Positions 52,171-61,085 are shown, numbered from the stretch's first letter. The stretch is 64,000 nucleotides of DNA from Pirellulales bacterium (GCA_016935315.1 JAFGRD010000100.1:82197-146196), one strand, 5' to 3'. Program-made: numbers and translations. The notes: generated by a model from the letters alone, not told the origin.

Positions 52171-53313
52171 ATGAAACACTGCCTGCGACTTGCGCTGGCG
52201 GCGGCCTGCGCGTGCGGAAGCCTGGCGACCGCATGTGCGGACGACGCGATTCCGCCGTCGGGCCGAGATCTCCGCGAGATCCTCGGCGTGACGCACGTAG
52301 CCGGCAAGTATCATCTGACCCGGAAGGAGTTCCTGGTAGAAGGGGCCGAGCAGATCGCCGCCCTGGGAGCCCGGGTCATCAAGCTGTATCTGAAGGTGCC
52401 GCCGCGGGAATACCCCTTCAATACGCAGTGGCCGCCGACCGAGTCGCTGGTGGACGTCGCCCGCACGGCGCCGTATCGGGCCGTGTTGGCGATGCCGTTT
52501 TCGACGTATATTCTCACTACCTATTCGGCCGGCCGCGGGGATCACTACTGGCTGCGCGGCATCGGTGCCGCCGAGGCTCAAGACGAGACGGAGCAGTTCT
52601 ACCGCCTGGCCCGCCATCTGCTGACCGAGTATCGGGGAAGCGGCAAAACGTTTGTGCTCCAGCCGTGGGAAGGCGACTGGGCCATTCGCGGATCGTTCGA
52701 CCGGAAGGCCGATCCGACCGCGCAAGCGATCGAGGGCATGATCGGCTGGCTCAACGCCCGGCAGGCGGGCGTGGATCGAGCCCGCAGCGAGGTCGGCCAG
52801 AACGGCGTGCGGGTGTTCCACGCCGCCGAAGTGAATCTGGTGCGAATCGCGATGCTGGAGCACCGTCCCACGGTCACCACGGACGTCCTGCCGCACACGC
52901 GGGTCGACCTGGTATCGTATTCGGCATGGGATACGCAAGAGAATCCGCAGGAGTTCCGCCGCGCGCTGGACTACATCGCCCGGTACGCCCCCGATCGAGA
53001 CCCTTTTGGCGGGCGGAACGTCTACGTCGGTGAGTTCGGGCTGCCGGAGAACGAACGATCGGCCGAGCAGATGCGCCGGGTAGTGCCGGACGTGATCGAT
53101 ACGGCCGTGGCGTGGGGCTGCCCGTTCGTCGTGTATTGGCAGCTCTACTGTAACGAGGCCCGGCGGCAACCCGTGCGGCAGAACGACGACGTCCGCGGCT
53201 TCTGGCTGATTCGGCCCGACGGCAGCAAGTCGTGGGTATGGCACGAGCTGCAACGGCGTCTGGAAGCAGTCGGGCAGCCCGCGGCAGAGGACGGCGGCCG
53301 GCCGCCGCGATGA
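52171..53313 (+). CDS. Exported TIM-barrel glycoside-hydrolase-like protein
   Basis: About 380 residues with a signal peptide (HCLRLALAAACACGSLATACA). Features suggest a (beta/alpha)8 glycosidase superfamily member: GARVIKLYLKVPP, VDLVSYSAWDTQ, RNVYVGEFGLPEN (with a candidate catalytic Glu) and PFVVYWQLYCNE. I cannot place it in a numbered GH family. A GTG at 52141 ten codons upstream is an alternative start; the ATG at 52171 gives the cleaner signal peptide. It follows the 33-residue gene and may share its promoter. Confidence 0.75.
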   Translation: MKHCLRLALAAACACGSLATACADDAIPPSGRDLREILGVTHVAGKYHLTRKEFLVEGAEQIAALGARVIKLYLKVPPREYPFNTQWPPTESLVDVARTAPYRAVLAMPFSTYILTTYSAGRGDHYWLRGIGAAEAQDETEQFYRLARHLLTEYRGSGKTFVLQPWEGDWAIRGSFDRKADPTAQAIEGMIGWLNARQAGVDRARSEVGQNGVRVFHAAEVNLVRIAMLEHRPTVTTDVLPHTRVDLVSYSAWDTQENPQEFRRALDYIARYAPDRDPFGGRNVYVGEFGLPENERSAEQMRRVVPDVIDTAVAWGCPFVVYWQLYCNEARRQPVRQNDDVRGFWLIRPDGSKSWVWHELQRRLEAVGQPAAEDGGRPPR

Positions 53314-53427
53314 GCTCGGCTTGCGTTTGGGGCGGGCAAAGCCTAAACTCTGACCATGCTCAGCCTGTTCTTTTGACAGGCCGTCGGCACCGTGGCAGGC
53401 CGGAACGACGGCAAGGAGGTACCGAGT

Positions 53428-54096
53428 ATGGCAAATCCGCCGGGCGATAGGCCAAGACCCGACGACGAATCGTTCGAGCTTTGGCCGGACGAGGGCTCCC
53501 AGGCCGATTCTCCCACGGGCGAGGCTGGGTATGGCGTTTCGGAGCCCGACTCGCAGCCGACCGGGCAGAAAACCGCAACCACGGAGTCGCCGTGGTACGC
53601 GGCTACCGGATCGAATCAACAAGTAGGACCGTTGACCCTCGGCGAGGTGAAGCGGCAGATTGCCGCGGGGCAGTTGACCGACGACGACCTGGTCTGGCGG
53701 GCCGGCATGGCGTCGTGGGCGCCGGCCAAGACCGTGCCTGAGCTGTCCGTGTCGGAAGGCATGCCGCCCGCACCGCCTCCGGTGCCGAAGGAGCCGGCCG
53801 CCGCCGCGCCTGCCGATTCGACCGCCGGAGTCACCGAGTTTTTGCAGCAGATCGACGCCGTCTTCTCAAACCCCTTGGTCTTTCGCGTGACCGGCCGCGT
53901 GTGTGCCGCCTTGTCGCTTCTGGTCTTCATGATGTCGTTGATCTTGTGGCGATGGGGGGGAACTTGGTTCACCGGGGCGGTTTTTTTCGGCTTGATTTTC
54001 TTCATCGGTGAAGCCGCCGGCGCAATCCTTGCCGCGCTCGGTCGAGTGGAACCACACTCGAAGCACGCGTCGACCAGACGAATGCGCGATCCTTGA
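53428..54096 (+). CDS. GYF_2 (DUF4339) domain membrane protein
   Basis: About 222 residues. An acidic N-terminal stretch precedes a GYF_2 domain at about 52-105 (WYAATGSNQQVGPLTLGEVKR, DLVWRAGMASWAP), a small fold that binds proline-rich or other peptides. A Pro/Ala-rich linker and two membrane helices (about 155-175 and 180-205) follow. The strong ribosome site GGAGGT lies 9 bases before the ATG. It is followed within 25 bases by a zinc-ribbon membrane protein, suggesting an operon. The role is unknown. Confidence 0.82.
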   Translation: MANPPGDRPRPDDESFELWPDEGSQADSPTGEAGYGVSEPDSQPTGQKTATTESPWYAATGSNQQVGPLTLGEVKRQIAAGQLTDDDLVWRAGMASWAPAKTVPELSVSEGMPPAPPPVPKEPAAAAPADSTAGVTEFLQQIDAVFSNPLVFRVTGRVCAALSLLVFMMSLILWRWGGTWFTGAVFFGLIFFIGEAAGAILAALGRVEPHSKHASTRRMRDP

Positions 54097-54119
54097 ACTC
54101 GAGAATGATGGAGGCCTCC

Positions 54120-54491
54120 ATGTCGAAATGTCCGTTTTGCGGTCGCGAGAACGCCGTCGGCGTCGAACTCTGCAAAGGATGTGGCGCCAAGCTCGTGGAT
54201 CACGGTGGCCCGCTCGCGTCGGCGGAACCGTTCTCCGACCAGGATGCCGGGCAATCGGCTCCCGAGCCGGACTCGCTCGAGGAGCAGGTGTTGGCGGAGT
54301 TGCAGGCGGGAAAGAAGATCTCGGCCATCAAGTTCTACCGGGAACAAACCGGCGTCGGTCTGAAGGAGGCCAAAGACGCCGTGGAGGCACTGGCCAGAAC
54401 GCGCGGCATCGCGTCAGAGCGTAGCGGATGTGCCGGTGCGTTGCTGCTGCTGGTGCTGGTCTCCGGCGGGATCGTATTGGCCGCGTTGTGA
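54120..54491 (+). CDS. Zinc-ribbon, L7/L12-C-terminal-like, single-pass membrane protein
   Basis: About 123 residues. An N-terminal zinc ribbon, KCPFCGRENAVGVELCKGCGAKL, is followed by an acidic linker. The segment KISAIKFYREQTGVGLKEAK then closely resembles the C-terminal domain of ribosomal protein bL12, the surface that contacts GTPase factors. A C-terminal membrane helix (about 102-122) ends the chain. It is not the ribosomal protein, since the dimerisation domain is missing and a membrane anchor is added. The ATG at 54120 is chosen because GGAGG lies five bases upstream; earlier in-frame starts exist at 54093 and 54105-54108. Confidence 0.8.
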   Translation: MSKCPFCGRENAVGVELCKGCGAKLVDHGGPLASAEPFSDQDAGQSAPEPDSLEEQVLAELQAGKKISAIKFYREQTGVGLKEAKDAVEALARTRGIASERSGCAGALLLLVLVSGGIVLAAL

Positions 54492-54518
54492 ATCGGTTCG
54501 AAGGACCCCCCGGGGATG

Positions 54519-54737
54519 CTACATCTCTCCGGGACGAGTTCCCTTCGCTTCGTGATAAGCGCGCGCAAATTCTCGCTCCAGCATGCCGCGAAGCTCGTGG
54601 CCGGCATGTCCCGGCGCCAGGAGGTCTATCCATATGCGGAAGGCGTCCCGCTCGGCATTGGCCAGCGCAGCATTCCCTTCGCGAGCCGCCATACCGGAAC
54701 GCGTCCCAAACCGGCGTGCAAAATCGATTTCGTTCAT
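54519..54737 (-). CDS. Small hypothetical protein
   Basis: About 72 residues, starting MNEIDFARRFGTRSGMA. It is mildly basic and helical in character, with no membrane segment or recognised motif. An AAGG about nine bases before the ATG is a weak ribosome site. The opposite strand is also open here, so coding status is uncertain. It is downstream of the ThiF/MoeB-type gene on the same strand, about 80 bases after its stop. Confidence 0.4.
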   Translation of the reverse strand: MNEIDFARRFGTRSGMAAREGNAALANAERDAFRIWIDLLAPGHAGHELRGMLEREFARAYHEAKGTRPGEM

Positions 54738-54815
54738 GGGCAAGACCTTGGGACAACCCATCGCATTGTGACATGGCTACCTGGTCGTCCTCTGCCAGGT
54801 TTCGGCACTCTCCGG

Positions 54816-55865
54816 CTAATTGCCGATGTACTGGGCATAGACTGCCCGGGCTGCGGCGACGTCGTCGGTGCCGCCGATGATCGCCCGCCCGTCGGGGAAC
54901 ACCGTGATCTCGTAGTCTTCGACCGTCAACCGCAGCAGGAATGGATTGCAGTGGACCTCACCCACGCCCGCCAACTGCCGGGCCAACTCGTCGAGCGAGA
55001 CGGTGGAACCGGGATGCGTCAACTGGACCGCATTGCGGCCGCAGAGCACGGCCGTATGGCCGCCCGCCTTGCCGGCCAGCCACGGAAACTCGTTCCGCTT
55101 GCACGTCGGGCAGTCGACCTGCTCTCGCAGCGTCGAGACGTCGACCTGCCGAACGCGGTTGTCCCAAAGCTCGAAGACGCTCAGTTGGCGTGAGACGGCG
55201 TCGCGATTGCCACTGAGGATCTTGATCGCCTCGATCGCTTCGACCGACGCGATGACATTGACGATGGGAGCCAGGATTCCGGCCGTCTCGCAGGTGGGCG
55301 TCGTGCCCGGCGGAGGACACTCTTGCATCAGACACCGCAGGCAAGGCGTCTCGCCCGGCAGAATCGTCATGGTCTGGCCTTCCGCGCCCAGGCACCCGCC
55401 GTAGACCCATGGCAGGCCGTGCTTGACTGCTACGTCGTTGATGAGGAAACGGGTCTCGAAGTTGTCGGTCCCATCGACGATCACGTGAACGCCCTCGCAG
55501 AGCGATTCGATATTGGCGTGGTCGACGTCGATCACGACCGGTTCGATGCTCACTTCCGAATTGACGCGGCGAAGCCTTTCAGCCGCCGCGATCGCCTTGG
55601 GCAGTTGGGCGGCCACGTCGTCCTCGTCGAAGAGCATTTGGCGCTGGAGATTGCTCGTTTCCACGAAATCTCGGTCGGCGATGCGGACCATGCCTACGCC
55701 GGAGCGGACCAGCGTGTTGGCCAAGACGCTGCCCAAGGCCCCACAGCCACAAATCAACGCGCGGCTCGCGGCCAGCCGCCGCTGACCCTCCTCGCCCAGC
55801 GGCGGATAACGCATCTGTCGAACGTACCGCTGCAAGTCACCGGGGCGGTCGGCATCCGAGGGCAT
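54816..55865 (-). CDS. ThiF/MoeB-family adenylyltransferase
   Basis: About 349 residues. This E1-like enzyme adenylates the C-terminus of a ubiquitin-like sulfur carrier (MoaD or ThiS type). Motifs: RYVRQMRYPPLGEEGQ, nucleotide loop ICGCGALGS, SNLQRQMLF with the catalytic Arg, structural zinc pairs CLRC and CPTC, and TCETAGILAP at the position of the conserved Cys loop. The C-terminal 90 residues resemble a sulfur-carrier-like or permuted beta-grasp segment (VSLDELARQLAGVGEVHCNPFLLRL) rather than a rhodanese domain. No moa, thi or carrier gene is adjacent, so the MoeB/ThiF choice is open. The ATG has AAGGA upstream. Confidence 0.9.
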   Translation of the reverse strand: MPSDADRPGDLQRYVRQMRYPPLGEEGQRRLAASRALICGCGALGSVLANTLVRSGVGMVRIADRDFVETSNLQRQMLFDEDDVAAQLPKAIAAAERLRRVNSEVSIEPVVIDVDHANIESLCEGVHVIVDGTDNFETRFLINDVAVKHGLPWVYGGCLGAEGQTMTILPGETPCLRCLMQECPPPGTTPTCETAGILAPIVNVIASVEAIEAIKILSGNRDAVSRQLSVFELWDNRVRQVDVSTLREQVDCPTCKRNEFPWLAGKAGGHTAVLCGRNAVQLTHPGSTVSLDELARQLAGVGEVHCNPFLLRLTVEDYEITVFPDGRAIIGGTDDVAAARAVYAQYIGN

Positions 55866-56182
55866 TGCCGAATCCTTGCAGATTGTGCAGGAGTGAGGTA
55901 TTCACGCCGATTCATCGACGGTGGCCACCTTATTGGCGCCGTTCTCAGAACGTGAAGAGGTGCGAATCGGCCCGATGCCCGATTGTACACGACCGGGCGA
56001 TCACTTTCCAGCCCAGACGTGGCTGTTCCGGGCAAGTCGGCGGTACGCGGCAATCCGCAACACGCACGCACGCCCGATGGCAGCCAGCCGGTGTTGCGGT
56101 GGCAAATCCGAAGAAAATTGGGTATCCTGGAACCAGAAACGTGGCCTGTACGCGAGTTTCCGTCGCCACCAAGGAGTCCGCA
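55866..56182. other. 317-bp divergent intergenic region
   Basis: This spacer lies between the ThiF/MoeB-type gene and the HzsA-related gene. It holds a GGGTATCCT motif at about 56120-56128 that may be the -10 region for the cytochrome gene, 55 bases before its ATG. No gene or stable hairpin is seen. Confidence 0.45.
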
Positions 56183-59098
56183 ATGAGCTACAGATTCACG
56201 GCCGTTTCCGCCGTGTTGGCCCTCTCCACGCTGCTGTGCGGCCAGGCTTTCGGTGCGCCGGAGACGGTCCAGGTTCGGGTCCGTGTGGACAGCGAGGCCC
56301 CCGGCTACGAAGGCTACAAGGCCCTGGACGGCGATCCGGCAACCATGTGGCATACCCGGTGGGAGTTCGGTGAGACGCTTCACCCGCACGAGATCGTGGT
56401 CGACTTGGGAGCCGTCCGCGAACTCACCGGTTTTGCGTACCTGCCGCGGCCGGGCGGAGGTAATGGGACCATCAAGGACTACGAAGCTTACGTCAGCGCC
56501 GATGACAAGGATTTCGGCAAACCGGTCGTTAAGGGTGTTTTTGCCCAACGCAGCGCCGAGAATGTCGTGCTGTTTCCGTCCAAGACGCAAGGGCGCTACC
56601 TGCGTTTGCGAGCCCTGTCCGAGGTGGCCGGCAGACCGTGGACCTCGATCGCCGGTCTGCGGATCCTCTGCGAAGGAGTCACCTTTCGGGCGACCAGTTC
56701 CGACGAGATGTTGGTTGGGCGGGAGCCCGTCAGCGAACTCGAGCAACAGTTCGTCTCGCTGAAGCTGGATCTGCGCAATCGGGCGCATTTCCAGCGCGTG
56801 GCCCCCCAGGTTCATCATCAGCAAGCGTTGATCCTGCCGTCGGACCGCGATCCGGTTGACGTGGTCCTGCGTCGCACGGCGGCGCTGCTGGCCAACTTGA
56901 AACAGATGGCCTCGGCGCCCGATTTGTCGTCGCTGGAGGCACAGTTTCAGCAGCTCCAGGCGGACAACTCCGGGGTCTCTATCGAGAACGAAGAGCAGCG
57001 GCTGGCCCTGTTCGAGAAGGTGTGCGAAGTGCGACGGAAGATCGCCTTGAGCAATCCCCTGCTGAGGTTCGACGAGATTCTATTCATCAAGCGTCACCGG
57101 CCGGGATTCAATCACATGTGCGACCAGTACTACGGCATCCATGCCAGGCCGGGCGGCGGGCTTTACGTCTTGCACGACCCGTTCGGCCCCGAGCCGCGAT
57201 TGGAAGACGTGCTGGCCGACGCGACCGTGCGAACCGGGCGGCTGGAAGGACAGAAACTGCAGGGCGGCTCGTTCGTCTCGCCCGACCTCTCGTACGATGC
57301 TGGCCAGATCGCGTTTGGCTACGTGGAGTGCGACGGCGACCGAAGCCACCGGTTCCACACCGACCCCGCGAAGGGACACTGGTCCGAAGGGTGGTCGTAC
57401 CACGTTTTCAGGGTCAACACGGACGGGACGGGCCTGGAGCAACTGACCGACGGCACGTGGAACGATTTCGACCCCTGCTGGCTTCCCAACGGGCGGCTGG
57501 CGTTTATTACCGAACGTCGCGGCGGGTACTTGCGGTGCGGGCGGGTTTGTCCGACCTATACGCTCTTCGACATGCGCCCCGATGGAAGCGATATCCGCTG
57601 CCTCAGTTTCCATGAAACCAACGAGTGGCACCCGAGCGTATCTCACGACGGTCGGATCATCTACACACGTTGGGATTACGTCGACCGGCACGGCTGCACC
57701 GCTCACCTCCCGTGGATCACGACGCTCGACGGGCGCGATTCGCGGGCCGTGCACGGGAACTTCGCCCCCCGCCAGCTCCGCCCGGACATGGAACTGGACA
57801 TTCGCGCGATTCCCGGTTCGCACAAGTACGTGTCGACGGCCGCTCCCCATCACGGGCAGGCATTCGGATCGCTGGTCGTGGTGGACCCGCGAATCGAAGA
57901 CGACGACGCCATGGCCCCGGTTCGGCGAATCACCCCGGAAGTCGCGTTCCCGGAAACCCAGGGCGGCGCTGAGGTCTACGGCACACCATGGCCGCTGAGC
58001 GAAGACTACTTTCTCTGCGTCTACGACGCGTCGATGCAACGCGGCGCGGGCGCGCGGCGTAAGGGCCATTTGCCGGGCAACTACGGCATTTATCTGGTCG
58101 ACGCGTTTGGCAACAAGGAGCTGATCTACCGGGACCCGGCGATTGCCTGCCAGAGTCCGATCCCGCTGCGCCCCCGCCCCGTACCGCCGACCATGCCAGA
58201 GCTCGCGACGAAACCGCCCCAGGTCGATCCCGACCTGGGGCGGCCCGCTCCCGGGGCGGAAGAACCGCTGGAGGGGACCGTCGTGGTGATCAACTGTTAC
58301 GACAGTCTGAAGCCTTGGCCCGAGAAAACGAAGGTCTCCGCGCTGCGCGTCCTTCAGGTGTTGCCGATGACCGTGCCCTCGGGAAGCCCTCCCCACGAAA
58401 CGGGACTCCGACTGCCTTCGGCGGGCGATTCAGTTGTCCCGTGTCGCTATGTGCTCGGCACGGTCCCGGTCGAAGAAGACGGGAGCGCCCACTTCACCGT
58501 TCCGGCTCACAAGGAGATCTTCTTCCAAGCGTTGGGTGAGGACGGGCTGGCGGTGCAGTCGATGCGCTCGGCGACGTACGTGCAGGCCGGCGAGCGGCTG
58601 GTATGCCAGGGGTGTCACGAGCGCAAACACCGCGCCCCGCCCCCCCCGCCGGACGTGCCGTTGGCGTTGCGGCGGGGACCCTCACGGCTTCAGCCCGACG
58701 TCGATGGCTCCAATCCCTTCAGCTATCCGCGGCTGGTCCAGCCGGTGTTGGACAAGCACTGCGTGACGTGCCACGCCGAGCATCCCGACCAGCCGCCCAA
58801 TCTGGCTCGTGAGCCGATCCAGCGGCGTTGGTACGCGTCGTATCTCAGCCTTGCCCCCCAGTACGGCTTCTACGACTACGGCAACGGTCACCGCACTTCT
58901 CCGGGCCGGTTCGGGGCCAGGGCCTCGAAGCTCTACGAAATCCTTCAGCAAGGCCACTATGACGTGAAGCTCTCCGAGGAAGAGCTTCATCGCCTCGGGC
59001 TGTGGCTGGATTGCTGCTCGATGTTCTACGGCGTTTACGAGGCGGAAGGCGGCCAGGCGCAGCTTCAAGGGAAGACGGCCCGGCCGACCCTGCAATAG
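56183..59098 (+). CDS. HzsA-related dihaem protein with N-terminal discoidin-like domain
   Basis: About 971 residues with a signal peptide (MSYRFTAVSAVLALSTLLCGQAFGA). Residues 30-165 resemble an F5/8-type C (discoidin) sugar-binding domain (YKALDGDPATMWHT; GRYLRLRALSE). A middle beta-propeller-like region follows (DLSYDAGQIAFGYVEC; DPCWLPNGRLAFITER). Near the C-terminus lie two c-haem sites, CQGCH (Cys808) and CVTCH (Cys860). This is the layout of HzsA-related proteins, named for similarity to the hydrazine synthase alpha subunit but widespread in non-anammox planctomycetes. No HzsB/C is present, so hydrazine chemistry is not claimed. AAGGAG precedes the ATG. Confidence 0.88.
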   Translation: MSYRFTAVSAVLALSTLLCGQAFGAPETVQVRVRVDSEAPGYEGYKALDGDPATMWHTRWEFGETLHPHEIVVDLGAVRELTGFAYLPRPGGGNGTIKDYEAYVSADDKDFGKPVVKGVFAQRSAENVVLFPSKTQGRYLRLRALSEVAGRPWTSIAGLRILCEGVTFRATSSDEMLVGREPVSELEQQFVSLKLDLRNRAHFQRVAPQVHHQQALILPSDRDPVDVVLRRTAALLANLKQMASAPDLSSLEAQFQQLQADNSGVSIENEEQRLALFEKVCEVRRKIALSNPLLRFDEILFIKRHRPGFNHMCDQYYGIHARPGGGLYVLHDPFGPEPRLEDVLADATVRTGRLEGQKLQGGSFVSPDLSYDAGQIAFGYVECDGDRSHRFHTDPAKGHWSEGWSYHVFRVNTDGTGLEQLTDGTWNDFDPCWLPNGRLAFITERRGGYLRCGRVCPTYTLFDMRPDGSDIRCLSFHETNEWHPSVSHDGRIIYTRWDYVDRHGCTAHLPWITTLDGRDSRAVHGNFAPRQLRPDMELDIRAIPGSHKYVSTAAPHHGQAFGSLVVVDPRIEDDDAMAPVRRITPEVAFPETQGGAEVYGTPWPLSEDYFLCVYDASMQRGAGARRKGHLPGNYGIYLVDAFGNKELIYRDPAIACQSPIPLRPRPVPPTMPELATKPPQVDPDLGRPAPGAEEPLEGTVVVINCYDSLKPWPEKTKVSALRVLQVLPMTVPSGSPPHETGLRLPSAGDSVVPCRYVLGTVPVEEDGSAHFTVPAHKEIFFQALGEDGLAVQSMRSATYVQAGERLVCQGCHERKHRAPPPPPDVPLALRRGPSRLQPDVDGSNPFSYPRLVQPVLDKHCVTCHAEHPDQPPNLAREPIQRRWYASYLSLAPQYGFYDYGNGHRTSPGRFGARASKLYEILQQGHYDVKLSEEELHRLGLWLDCCSMFYGVYEAEGGQAQLQGKTARPTLQ

Positions 59099-59161
59099 CG
59101 GCGCCTGTCGTTACGCCCGACCCCTGGAGAACGGAACTCCTGCGAACACGTCACACCGGCG

Positions 59162-59905
59162 TCAGTGTTTCCCGTAGTCCATCGCGACGCCTTTGCGCTG
59201 CGCCATAATGTAGGCCTCCAGGGCCCGCATCTTGGGACCGTCGAGATCCATATGCGCCCCACGGACCGGGTTCTCCACACACCAGTCGATCATGTCGCGA
59301 AGCAACGCCACGCGGCCCAGTTGGGTCTGGAACTTGGGATACGTTTCCGGGTGCGTGTTGGACGCGTGCGGGTGGCACATATCGCAGGAGACGCCGACGG
59401 TGCTTCCCAGCTCGTCGCCGCTGTGGAAGATCCGGGAGCCTTCGGCCACGAGCTTTTCGGTTTCTCGGGCCCAGATCAGAATGTCCTGCTTCGTGTAGTT
59501 GCCGTAGGCCTGTCCCTCGCCCTGATCCCCCTCGAGCAGACCGGAGTTGTCCGCCGGCGGCTTGAAGGCGTGGGCCTGCTTCTCCTCGGCAACCCAATCG
59601 CGGCCCGGATGGTCGCGCTGCCATTGATCCATCAGGGCGTCGGCCAGATGCTTTCCCGTCAGGCTCTGGTCGACCGTGACCGTTTGCTCACCGTCACACG
59701 AGGTGAGATCCACGGTTTCCGTCTCCGAGACCAACTCCGGGGAGGCGGGCGTAGTCGGCTGCTGGTCGTCCTCCGTCGCGATGGCGGGGGCCGATTCACG
59801 CGAACCGGTCTCCGGTCCACAGCCGGCCAGCCCCGCGATCAGGAACAGACAAAGGATGCCCACGAGGGCACAGGGGGTATGGTAACGGGTCAACGTTTGG
59901 TTCAT
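59162..59905 (-). CDS. Cytochrome c lipoprotein (TsdA/SoxX-like)
   Basis: About 247 residues. A lipoprotein signal with lipobox LAGC (Cys29) anchors it to a membrane facing the periplasm. A single haem site CDMCH lies in a segment, STVGVSCDMCHPHASNTHPE, that resembles monohaem cytochromes of the thiosulfate dehydrogenase/SoxX group. There is an acidic linker at 35-60. It is the last gene of a five-gene set that includes a dihaem peroxidase, for which it could be the electron donor. It begins 21 bases after the metallophosphoesterase gene. Confidence 0.85.
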   Translation of the reverse strand: MNQTLTRYHTPCALVGILCLFLIAGLAGCGPETGSRESAPAIATEDDQQPTTPASPELVSETETVDLTSCDGEQTVTVDQSLTGKHLADALMDQWQRDHPGRDWVAEEKQAHAFKPPADNSGLLEGDQGEGQAYGNYTKQDILIWARETEKLVAEGSRIFHSGDELGSTVGVSCDMCHPHASNTHPETYPKFQTQLGRVALLRDMIDWCVENPVRGAHMDLDGPKMRALEAYIMAQRKGVAMDYGKH

Positions 59906-59926
59906 GGTTCGTCTCCCTGATAGTTG

Positions 59927-61069
59927 TTAGTAGCTTGGCCGGTTGGGTATCGGCGGCACGTCCTGTTTGCCCATGCTGGCCATGTAGGTTCTGCTAACGG
60001 TAATCGGATTCCGATTCCACAGGCTGTAGACCTTGTCTACCAGACCGTCCGGATGCACCTGGACCTCGCCGTCGCCGCAACCGTCGGTGGCACTGAATGG
60101 ATCGGGACGGCTCATCTCGATCGTCAGCTCCGGCATTCCTTCCGGGGCATACGGCCAGGGCCAGGCCGTGGACAGCAGTCCGTGGAAGTGGATGTTACCG
60201 ATCCGATTGGTCAACAACTGGTGCGTATGACCGTGGATCACCGTCACCTGCTTGAACCGCTGCAGGATCGCCTGGACTTCTTCGGCGTCATCGGTCCAGA
60301 AGTTCCACGGCTTGTAGAGCTTGTACAGCGGCGAATGGGAGAAGACAATCACGCGCGCATCGTCGGGCAAGTCCGCCAGATCCTCTTCCAGCCATTTCCG
60401 TTGGGGTTCGCCTACCGTGAACGAGCTCTGCAAACCGTTATCCAGGCCGGCAACCGTCCTCATTCGCTGCATGGGCGTGAGGTTCCGGTCCGTCCAGAAG
60501 TCTTTCTCCACGACGCTGTTGAGCACCACGAAGTGAACTCCCTTGTGGTCGAAGGAATAGGTCGGCTCGCCGAACAACTCCTGCCACTTCTGGCCCATGT
60601 CGAGGTACCAGTCGTGTTCTCCAACCATAATTTTCAACGGCGCCTTCAGGTTCTTGAGGATTTCCGCGCCGAGTTCCAACTCCTTGACCTGGCCAAGTTG
60701 TGCCAGGTCGCCGCCGTAGACGACGAAGTCGGGCTGCGGGTCGAGACGGTTCACGTCGTCCACTCCGCGGAGAAGCCCCCGGACGAACCGGTCGTTGACG
60801 TGGCGCTCGTAGAGGTGCGAGTCGGAGATGTAGGCGAATCGGAAGCTCTCGCCACCGGGACCCTCGGAAGCGGGACCCTCGGAAGCGGCGTCTTCCTCTT
60901 GCGCCACCGTGACCGGGGTGAAGGAGTGGGGCGCAGCCAATCCGGCCGCGGCTCCCACCGCCGCCGCCGACACCTTCAAGAAGGAGCGGCGGTCGAGATT
61001 CCTTAGACCGCGGAACAGCTCTTCGCGCTCTTCCAGATACCTGGTTTCGACGCTCTTGTAAGTAGCCAT
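59927..61069 (-). CDS. Tat-exported metallophosphoesterase
   Basis: About 380 residues. A Tat signal, RRSFLKVSAAAVGAAAGLAA (about 29-50), lies after a short N-region. Calcineurin-like metal-site motifs appear in order: YISDSHLYE, VVYGGDLAQLGQ, GEHDWY (usual GNHD), VIVFSHSPLY and VIHGHTHQ. Such enzymes hydrolyse phosphomonoesters or diesters in the periplasm using two metal ions. ATG 61069 with AAAGGAG about 9 bases upstream is chosen over a longer frame. It is 16 bases from the dihaem peroxidase gene and so in the same operon, an unexpected partner for oxidative-stress genes. Confidence 0.9.
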   Translation of the reverse strand: MATYKSVETRYLEEREELFRGLRNLDRRSFLKVSAAAVGAAAGLAAPHSFTPVTVAQEEDAASEGPASEGPGGESFRFAYISDSHLYERHVNDRFVRGLLRGVDDVNRLDPQPDFVVYGGDLAQLGQVKELELGAEILKNLKAPLKIMVGEHDWYLDMGQKWQELFGEPTYSFDHKGVHFVVLNSVVEKDFWTDRNLTPMQRMRTVAGLDNGLQSSFTVGEPQRKWLEEDLADLPDDARVIVFSHSPLYKLYKPWNFWTDDAEEVQAILQRFKQVTVIHGHTHQLLTNRIGNIHFHGLLSTAWPWPYAPEGMPELTIEMSRPDPFSATDGCGDGEVQVHPDGLVDKVYSLWNRNPITVSRTYMASMGKQDVPPIPNRPSY

Positions 61070-61085
61070 ATCGATTCGCTCCTTT

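Noticed and set aside
54120..54491. Ribosomal protein bL12 gene
   Set aside because: Only the C-terminal-domain-like segment is shared; a zinc ribbon and a membrane helix replace the dimerisation domain and there are no ribosomal neighbours.
56183..59098. Hydrazine synthase and an anammox lifestyle
   Set aside because: Only HzsA-related similarity is present; no HzsB/C, hydrazine dehydrogenase or other anammox genes, and this family is common in other planctomycetes.
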